From the NCBI GenBank assembly GCA_003573635.1, contig QUTJ01031564.1, positions 1 through 12,845 on the forward strand: a stretch of DNA of 12,845 bases, in the 5' to 3' direction. The DNA is from Goniomonas avonlea. Its lineage: Eukaryota > Cryptophyceae > Goniomonadida > Goniomonadaceae. The position numbers were made by a program, and so were the translations under genes. The notes under the pieces were generated by a model, which saw nothing but the letters and a program-made list of their open reading frames with translations, did no database searches and was not told where the DNA came from. Each line of letters starts with the position of its first letter. Position 1 is the stretch's first letter. Below, in pieces: positions 9,201 to 12,845 of the stretch.

Positions 9201-12200
9201 GGAGACGTGTGCCTTGGACGGGCCGGCGCCCAGCCACACGCTTTCAAACACGAATTCGGAAGATCCGATACTGACGGCAGCAGTGGCTCCTTTGTGTACG
9301 CTGACTGTGGTCGGCGAGGCGGCCACGGTCGGACTCCAGTCGACAACGCACACGAGGGACGTGGAGCCAACTGGCGTAACAGGGTTGGTCACAACCGCAA
9401 GGCCAGGTCGCGAGAACTTGCACGTGTAGGTGCTTTCCAAACGATCGAAACCGGAGCCGGTGACCGTCACACGAATACCGCCGAGAGCCTTGGCACTCGA
9501 GGGGGTGAGGGACGAGAACGACATCTCGAAATCATAGTACCGCGGAAGGTTGTCCGACGTAGGAATAACCTCCCCAGTGCTCTTGACACGCACGGACATC
9601 TGCGTTCGGGCGGCCGGGAGCTTACTCCCCCACGGCGGCGACGCGAACGTCATTAGCGTGGCCTGATGAACGGTACCTGGGACCACAAATACGGAGATGC
9701 CAGACACAAACTGGCACAGGTACTCGAGGTTTCGGCGGAACCCGGAACCGACAATGGTGACCTCGGTGCCGCCGGACGCTGGGCCGACGGATGGGGTCGC
9801 CGACGTCCACTGCGGCATGAATTCGAACAAGAACGGCCCAGCCACGCCTCCCGGCCCACCGGTGTACGGGACAAAGGCGTCTACCACGGGGCTGTGGAAC
9901 AGAATGTGCGCGTTGCCGAGGAAGTCGACGGGTGGGGTGACGCAGGTTGCTTCGGAGGATGACACCATTGTGGCAACCAGGTCAACGTACGCCGGGCTTG
10001 CCTCGTCCTGGAAGCGACACTTGTACGAGGCGGATGCGCTGAAGGAACCACCGATGATGGTCACAACCGTGCCTCCAGTGGCTGGGCCGCTGCTGGGCCC
10101 TGCTGAGGTCCATTGCTCAAAGAATATGAACGGCAATGCGCTGTGGCCGCCGACCGTCGCACCATTGCGCGTGAGTGTGTGGTTGGAGATTGCCACCACG
10201 CCCCAGGCGGGGGCAGGGCAGGTGACAAGCGTCGAGGACTGAGCGATGGCAGACTCAGACATGGTCCTGACACCGTCGGTAAAAACACAGACATAGTCAA
10301 AGGCTGCGACATCGAAGCCACTGCCGGTGTGGAGCACGGGCACGCCCCCAAACGCTGACCCGCCCTGAGGAGCGACGGAACCAAAAACAACCTTGAACTC
10401 GTGCGTCGTCGAGGCAGTGTTGGGAACAGGCGCGGTTGGGCCCCGAGTGAGGCTCACAGTCACGACACCTGCGGCGAACGAAGAGCCCCAGGGTGGCGTC
10501 ACACACGAGGCAGCGGTTGTGGACGTGACCAGAGCGGCAGAGGTCATCACGGCACTGCCGGCCGCGAATGAGCAGAAGTACGGCCCGGTCAGATCCAGAT
10601 TTGTGCCCGTCAGAGCCAGCGTGACGTTCCCAGTGGCAGGACCGGTGATAGAACTCGACGTCCAAGTCGAGTCGTAGGACAGGGACCTGAGGAGACTTAC
10701 CGGTCGCCGACGTGCCACAGTCAGAACAGCAGGGAGGCCCAGGCGAGTCGACAAGCCACTCGCCATTTTGCACATCACGGAGGTGTCAGACGCCCACACA
10801 GACGCCATGCAGGCTGTGGCTCCGATGCGCACAGCCAGTGATGCATCAGTGCGTCCCATGGAGGCAGAGGTGATCGTGACCGAGACTGAGCCGACCGTTG
10901 GCGAGTTGGGAGGTGTCGGGCGCGAGGGAGGGGCAGGCTTATCGAAGGTGAACGAGGCAAAGAGCGTCGTCACGTACAGCGAGGCGCTCGACGTCATCGT
11001 CGGGGACTCGCCTGTCCCGGCAGGGGCCTTGCACGCCATAGCCGTCTCCGAGGTCCAGGCTACAGCTTCACAGTTAGTGCCACCAATACTATGCTTGGGA
11101 CTCAGCAGGAACAGCACGCCCAACACGGTCAGGCTGCGCGCTCCAGTCGTGGGCAAGTTAGTGATGATGGCACTGCTACCTCGGGCTGAAGGGTTCTCGT
11201 CGTACGAGAAAACGTTATCGACGGCCACTCCTACCCCCCCAAAGCCCATTGATAGGACGACGGGAGTTGTCAAGAGGTTATCGGACAAAAACGGTAGCTT
11301 GACACGAATGATAGTATCGGAAGTCCACAGACGAGCAGGGGTCTGCGTGAGGCCCACTCGCACGACAGTGGAGTAGTCGAGCTCGCCCAAGCCAACACCG
11401 GTGATCGTCAGGCTGAGAGTTCCTGTGACGGGGCCGTTGGCTCGCAGCGCGGAGCTCATGAAGGCTGCGTTGTAGGAGAACGCCGCAGACAGGCAGCCAA
11501 TCAGGCCAGTGTACGGAGGTGCGCTCAACGCCACAGTGTTGAGGCCGGTGACGCCTGGGGCCACCCTGCATTTGACAGCGGTCTTCGAGAACCAAACAAC
11601 ATGTTCGCACGCAGTGCCCCCAACGTGGGCGTGCGCTGTGCCCTCGCTCGTCAGGCTACCAACTAGAGACCCAGTAATAGTAAGAGACACAGTCCCTGTG
11701 GCTGCGGCGTTCGCTTGGCCGATACTACTGGCCTGCGCCCAGAACACCTTGTCGTAGGTGAACGCAACCGCGTTGGTGCCGACAACCGCAGCGGTAACCA
11801 CAAGCTGGTGCGCCGGCTGCACAGAGAGCTGTCGGATCGGCACCTTGCTCACAATGACCGTGTCCGAGACCCAGGCCACCGCGTTCGACGCCGTGCTGGC
11901 GATGCGAACGCGCGCGCTCAACCCAACCGCCCCCATGCCAGAGCCTAGCATCGTGACCGATGTCGAAGCCGTGATCGGGCCGTTGGTCGGGAGCGAAGTC
12001 GCCAGGACGGGCTTATTGCCTCGCAACAGCGCGGTGCCAGCGGGCAAAGCCGCAGCGAGAGACTTCGCAGCAGAGATAGCGGATGGACCGCGTATGAGCC
12101 CGGCCGCGGATGACGTCTTGGTGCGTAACGCTGACTCCGAAACCCAGGCAGTGGCCTCGGTAAGGGCACCGGACATGCGCGCAGCTGCAGAGATCCGGTG

Positions 12201-12845
12201 GACACCGAGGTTGGTGGCGAACACCGTCACCGAGACGCCGCCCGTCGATGGCATGTTGCAGGTGACGCACTGCATATCGCTGCTTATGTCCAGAGTCCAA
12301 CTGGCGGTGAGAGTTCGCACCTGCCGTCCCGCAGTGAGCACCAGCGCGCCTGCTGAAGACAGCGGAGAAAAGCTGGCAGGGCGACAGATGAGCAGGGTGT
12401 CGGAGATCCAGGTGGTGAATGCGGAGCCAGTCGAGGACGTCCTCGCTGCCAGAAAACGCCCAGCACCGGCTCTGTCCCCGAAATTGGCACCCAGAACAGT
12501 AACGCTAACCGTACTGGTGGCTGGAACGTTGGAACGCCCGGCGACCACCTGAGCGACGGGAGCGTCGAAAGAGATGGCTCGGGTGAGACTGTGCCTTGTC
12601 CGTGACACGGTGCACGCTGCGACACACGAGGCAGAGACCCCCGCAGCGCGCCGAACCACGAGGGTGGTGTCAGCAATCCACACGGTGCGCTCGCCGCCGG
12701 TGCCACCGACGCGAACTCTCGGGGAGCTGGGGAGCACGCCCAGATGCCGCCCGATCAGCGTCAACATGACTGAAACAGTCGAAGGAGAGTTGGGCCCGCG
12801 CGCGGCCCAGGCAGAGTGGGGCGCAAACTGCACGGCACCCACCAC
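1..12845 (-). CDS. Giant multi-exon IPT/TIG-REJ-GPS-EGF-ephrin-receptor-like multi-pass membrane protein (partial at both ends)
   Basis: One gene, proposed join on the minus strand: 12845-1998, 1698-1545, 1252-832, 644-450, 215-1. It gives at least 3944 residues without a stop. Order of modules: 8 + 13 + 1 IPT/TIG-like repeats, REJ, GAIN-like region with GPS, 2 EGF-like, 3 IPT/TIG, beta-rich linker, ephrin-receptor-like Cys-rich region, then several membrane helices. Known of the families: IPT/TIG and EGF are extracellular binding modules; REJ and GPS occur in polycystin-1-like receptors. Inferred role: large cell-surface receptor or adhesion protein, ectodomain outside and helices in the plasma membrane; ligand unknown. 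The first in-window codon is GTG (Val) and is not a start; the N-terminus with any signal peptide lies beyond 12845 and the C-terminus beyond 1. I do not recognise a named orthologue. The gene structure is well supported by frame and phase; the biological role is inference. Confidence 0.88.
216..449 (-). other. Intron 4 (phase 2, 234 nt)
   Basis: Donor GG|GTGCGT, acceptor GACCCACCAG|G, splitting a Gly codon. CTGAC occurs twice at 231-223, well placed as a branch point. The length is a multiple of three, but the intron holds an in-frame stop at 427-425, so retention would truncate the protein. The interior is GAGA/CAGA-rich low-complexity sequence. Confidence 0.86.
450..644 (-). CDS. Exon D: cytoplasmic basic loop and membrane helix
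   Basis: This exon is 195 bases: one base completing Arg 3808, 64 codons (3809-3872), then two bases of Gly 3873. It begins F-K-K-W-L-A-K-K-M-G-K-K, strongly basic and so probably cytoplasmic by the positive-inside rule. A hydrophobic helix follows at about 3843-3865 (L-K-L-V-M-L-V-G-L-T-T...). Acceptor AAACAG|G at 645; donor ATCGG|GTGCGT at 449. Read-through of the donor would stop at TGA 427-425. Confidence 0.86.
645..831 (-). other. Intron 3 (phase 2, 187 nt) with a minisatellite
   Basis: Donor CG|GTGGGT, acceptor AAACAG|G, splitting an Arg codon. A CTAAC branch-point-like motif lies at 675-671, about 26 bases before the acceptor. Half of the intron is three perfect 32-bp tandem copies (686-781). 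Confidence 0.87.
686..781. repeat. Three perfect 32-bp tandem repeats (intronic minisatellite)
   Basis: Copies lie at 686-717, 718-749 and 750-781 and are identical base for base. A fourth copy starts at 782 and diverges after six bases. The unit reads, on the plus strand, TCCTGTTGAGG then TCTCAGAGAGTG then TCGTGTGTC. The array sits wholly inside intron 3, near its donor. Confidence 0.95.
832..1252 (-). CDS. Exon C: last stalk cysteines and first membrane helices
   Basis: This exon is 421 bases: two bases completing Gly 3668 (G|GA), 139 codons, then two bases of Arg 3808 (CG|G). It opens with R-C-A-A-C-P, the final CxxCP of the Cys-rich stalk. Helix 1 follows at residues 3679-3698 (W-Y-V-Y-F-G-C-M-G-L-M-I-I-G...). 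A weaker hydrophobic stretch lies at 3715-3729, inside a conserved-looking 'R-L-S-I-S-Y-F-V-V' segment. A polar loop with one Cys (S-Q-C-L-A-N) comes next, then a strong helix at 3777-3800. Acceptor CGGCAG|GA with a T/C tract; donor CCTCG|GTGGGT at 831. The phases match exon B (1) and exon D (2). Confidence 0.88.
1253..1544 (-). other. Intron 2 (phase 1, 292 nt)
   Basis: Donor CAGG|GTGCGTGC; acceptor TTTTCCCTCGGCAG|GA with a clear pyrimidine tract. It splits a Gly codon (G|GA) and keeps frame. The interior holds a C/A-rich low-complexity stretch with repeated CTGCACCTCCCGC units on the plus strand (about 1300-1340). It also holds a degenerate copy of the end of exon B at 1473-1508, described separately. 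Confidence 0.87.
1473..1580 (-). repeat. Decayed tandem duplication of the exon B end inside intron 2
   Basis: Minus-strand 1580-1544 (end of exon B up to its donor) and 1508-1473 (inside intron 2) share a 10-base match TTTGCCAGAA at one end and a 10-base match TCGCTCAGGG at the other. The middle is 17 versus 16 bases and about half identical. Offset is 71-72 bases. The intronic copy continues GGGCATG, not GGGTGCGTGCATG, so the GT donor is lost. Confidence 0.55.
1545..1698 (-). CDS. Exon B: Cys-rich stalk continuation
   Basis: This exon is 154 bases, 51 codons plus one base (residues 3617-3667 and the first base of 3668). It reads D-G-V-S-L-C-A-K-C-P, then S-C-L-G-D, D-T-C-D-M-G-H-G-G and V-V-C-A-I-C. 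That is the usual pattern (CxxCP, CLG, CxxGxxGxxCxxC) in protist proteins where ephrin-receptor-like Cys-rich repeats run into membrane helices. The acceptor is GTCCAG|GAC at 1699 after a pyrimidine-rich tract; the donor is CAGG|GTGCGT (GT at 1544-1543), phase 1. Without splicing, the frame stops at TAG 1521-1519. The acceptor is the least certain boundary; other AGs lie upstream. Confidence 0.8.
1699..1997 (-). other. Intron 1 (phase 0, 299 nt)
   Basis: It runs from GTGCGTGCCC to CTCGTGTCCAG on the minus strand. The last 30 bases are rich in pyrimidines. The interior is purine-rich low-complexity sequence with repeated GACAGA / GAGAG units (1860-1960). It holds in-frame stops and no domain-like sequence. 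The boundary choice gives K-G | D-G-V-S-L-C-A-K-C-P and restores the Cys-rich pattern. Confidence 0.78.
1998..2318 (-). other. Ephrin-receptor-type Cys-rich region, first part
   Basis: Residues about 3510-3616, continued in exons B and C. It reads D-P-C-G-V-G-E-V, G-G-C-M-C-D-K-G-Y, C-I-A-C-K-S-G-M-Y-K-P-T-V-G, C-N-T-C-P-D-K and C-L-C-A-A-G-F-W. The 'C-x-x-C-x-x-G-x-Y-K ... C-x-x-C-P ... G-A-T-S-x-x-D-C-x-C-x-x-G-[FY]' pattern is that of GCC2/GCC3 or TNFR/ephrin-receptor-like repeats. Such repeats form a rigid stalk. Confidence 0.85.
1998..12845 (-). CDS. Exon A: ectodomain, 3616 codons uninterrupted
   Basis: This is a single open stretch of 10,848 bases in one frame. It carries 25 IPT/TIG-like repeats, the REJ domain, the GPS, two EGF-like modules and the first part of the Cys-rich stalk. 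The frame stays open 11 codons past the proposed donor, to a TGA at 1964-1962, but those codons lack the cysteines that the stalk should continue with. The exon therefore most likely ends in Gly 3616 at GGG|GTGCGT, phase 0, donor GT at 1997-1996. The right edge is the window edge, not a splice site or a start. Confidence 0.92.
2319..2672 (-). other. Beta-rich linker, domain not recognised
   Basis: Residues about 3392-3509. It contains alternating hydrophobic strands (M-G-L-R-V-R-V-T-V-T, G-I-A-D-F-T-D-L-G-F, F-T-L-S-F-S-V-D-L) and no cysteine until 3510. The 'G-x-A-x-F-x-D-L-x-F ... F-x-L-x-F' pattern resembles an extra immunoglobulin-like beta domain. No firm family call. Confidence 0.5.
2673..3497 (-). 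other. Three membrane-side IPT/TIG domains
   Basis: Residues about 3117-3203, 3206-3303 and 3306-3391. The first is canonical (L-N-G-P-T-S-G-S-T-V-V-T-V-L-G-S-G-F-G, Cys 3158 and 3171, W-V-S-P-T, F-S-Y-D) and shares the Trp motif with Block I. The second (T-S-G-P-T-T-G-G) lacks the cysteine pair and carries an inserted S-S-S-A-R-R-R-A-L-L-S loop at 3246-3256. The third has lost the G-P-x-x-G-G turn but keeps T-L-T-I-A-G-R-H-F and Cys 3350/3362. Confidence 0.88.
3507..3695 (-). other. Two EGF-like modules
   Basis: Residues about 3051-3113. The first reads D-C-S-G-H-G-S-C ... T-C-S-C-A-A-G-W-G-G-E-T-C; the second T-C-S-G-H-G-Y-C ... K-C-K-C-D-S-G-F-G-G-F-D-C. Both have the six-cysteine spacing and C-x-C-x-x-G-[WF]-x-G-x-x-C end of tenascin/teneurin-type EGF. 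No calcium-binding D-x-[DN]-E start is seen. Confidence 0.93.
3708..3833 (-). other. GPS motif with a degraded cleavage tripeptide
   Basis: Residues about 3005-3046. It keeps Cys 3006, Trp 3009, Trp 3016, Cys 3021, Cys 3035 and Cys 3037 in the GPS order (C-x-x-W ... W ... C ... C-x-C), followed by G-F-M-T-L. The usual self-cleavage site His-Leu-|-Thr/Ser after the last Cys is replaced by S-R-P-G (3038-3041), so autoproteolysis is unlikely. Confidence 0.82.
3834..4658 (-). other. GAIN-like region between REJ and GPS
   Basis: Residues about 2730-3004. It starts with a mostly helical stretch (A-F-I-N-S-A-L-L-H-L, then M-E-Q-L-I-D-A-V-V-V and L-L-G-L-V-E-L-L-Q-V-M) and becomes beta-rich (I-S-L-A-L-S-V-S-A-D-V). 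That is the subdomain A to subdomain B order of GAIN domains. The position just before a GPS supports the assignment; sequence identity alone would not. Confidence 0.55.
4680..6284 (-). other. REJ domain (receptor for egg jelly, polycystin-1 type)
   Basis: Residues about 2188-2722. The start has G-Y-C-D-E-A-V-L-D-A-S-G-S-G (Cys 2203), G-G-G-R (2216-2219) and F-A-W (2223-2225), the classic REJ opening. Two further W-containing strands follow (F-T-W-S at 2337-2340, Y-T-W-S-C at 2442-2446). The end has N-E-P-P (2616-2619), G-x-C-A-I-S-P-T-G-G (2622-2631), Cys 2642, G-W (2644-2645) and P-L-S-Y (2651-2654), the hallmark of the REJ C-terminal part. In polycystin-1 and sea-urchin REJ proteins this module precedes a GAIN/GPS, as it does here. 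No PKD, PLAT or channel domain is visible in the window. Confidence 0.85.
6285..6602 (-). other. Pre-REJ beta-rich region
   Basis: Residues about 2082-2187. It contains L-R-L-T-F-D, then C2114, C2132 in V-C-V-W-P and a V-V-T-L-G-P strand. Segments of the form 'I-x-F-D ... C ... C-x-W ... L-G' commonly precede REJ domains in protist proteins; this is recalled family knowledge, not a search result. Function unknown. Confidence 0.5.
6606..6869 (-). other. Canonical IPT/TIG domain before the REJ region
   Basis: Residues about 1993-2080. It reads P-K-V-E-S-V-T-P-T-G-A-P-E-G, then T-T-V-T-I-R-G-Q-Y-F-G, V-R-V-G-S-T-L-C, and ends V-F-T-Y. It has the standard IPT order, with Cys 2035 and 2049, and lacks both the Block I Trp motif and the Block II Y-x-C-x-F motif. 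Confidence 0.88.
6873..10664 (-). other. Block II: thirteen IPT/TIG repeats with Y-x-C-x-F and C-x-x-P-x-W-G signatures
   Basis: Residues about 728-1991, repeats of about 90-110 residues. Each opens with G-P-A-x-G-G-T-x-V-T-I-x-G-x-G-F or a variant. A Y-x-C-x-F strand follows, with Cys 758, 853, 943, 1044, 1142, 1235, 1341, (Ala 1437), 1546, 1646, 1738, 1835 and 1928. Then comes a T-C-x-T-P-P-W-G-like strand, with Cys 781, 876, 968, (lost), 1166, 1259, 1365, 1467, 1572, 1670, 1762, 1858 and 1952. Each repeat ends in F-x-F-E. The two cysteines probably form one disulfide per repeat. Sixteen N-x-S/T sequons lie in the block. It is clearly IPT/TIG-like, but a subtype distinct from Block I. Confidence 0.85.
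10668..12812 (-). other. Block I: eight degenerate IPT/TIG-like repeats with a W-x-S-D-T signature
   Basis: Residues about 12-726, eight repeats of about 90 residues. Each has a beta-rich start (T-V-S-V-T-V-L-G type, then a G-x-x-x-G turn), a R-V/R-I-x-x-T strand, and then W at residues 56, 146, 234, 325, 418, 507, 597 and 684, spaced 87-93 apart. The motifs are WIADT, WISDT, WVSES, WVSDT, WFSKT, WTSDT, WTSET and WASDT. Several repeats close with F-S-Y-D or F-T-Y-D before the next, typical of IPT/TIG ends. IPT/TIG domains are immunoglobulin-like beta folds of the cell surface. The usual cysteine pair is complete only in repeats 5, 7 and 8. The first repeat is cut or close to cut by the window edge, so the block may be longer. 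Confidence 0.75.

Noticed and set aside
12843-12845. First codon (GTG) as a start
   Set aside because: It is simply where the window cuts the frame; a eukaryotic GTG start with no signal peptide ahead of an IPT repeat is not credible.

Overview
The window holds one very large protein-coding gene on the minus strand. It is open at both edges, so neither the start codon and signal peptide nor the true stop is present. The gene is eukaryotic. The reading frame is broken by four short introns of spliceosomal type (GT...CAG, 187-299 nt), and reading frame and codon phase are kept across all four junctions. The product is a modular extracellular protein of animal type. High GC, short introns and a mix of IPT/TIG, REJ, GPS, EGF and ephrin-receptor-like modules ahead of a polytopic membrane region point to a free-living unicellular relative of animals and fungi. 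An apusomonad such as Thecamonas is my best guess. This is inference, because no marker gene is in the window.

In gene order (right to left), exon A (12845-1998, 3616 codons) encodes almost the whole ectodomain. It begins with eight degenerate IPT/TIG-like repeats carrying a W-x-S-D-T signature (10668-12812). Thirteen IPT/TIG repeats of a second subtype with Y-x-C-x-F and C-x-x-P-x-W-G signatures follow (6873-10664), then one canonical IPT/TIG (6606-6869). Next come a pre-REJ beta region and a REJ domain (4680-6602), a GAIN-like region ending in a GPS motif (3708-4658), two EGF-like modules (3507-3695), three more IPT/TIG domains (2673-3497), an unassigned beta-rich linker, and an ephrin-receptor-type Cys-rich region (from 2318).

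Exons B (1698-1545), C (1252-832), D (644-450) and E (215-1, cut by the edge) finish the Cys-rich stalk and encode at least four clear hydrophobic membrane segments plus a weaker fifth. Residue numbers below count from the window edge, with residue 1 at 12845-12843. The visible protein runs to about residue 3944.

The product is most likely a giant cell-surface receptor or adhesion protein: an IPT/REJ/GPS ectodomain held by a Cys-rich stalk on a multi-pass membrane domain. Points that stand out are a GPS with a degraded cleavage tripeptide about 630 residues from the membrane, two separately amplified IPT subfamilies that differ in cysteines and N-glycosylation sequons, introns confined to the membrane-proximal end, a perfect 32-bp minisatellite in intron 3, and a decayed copy of an exon end and splice donor inside intron 2. 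No RNA gene, mobile element, CRISPR array or second gene is supported.
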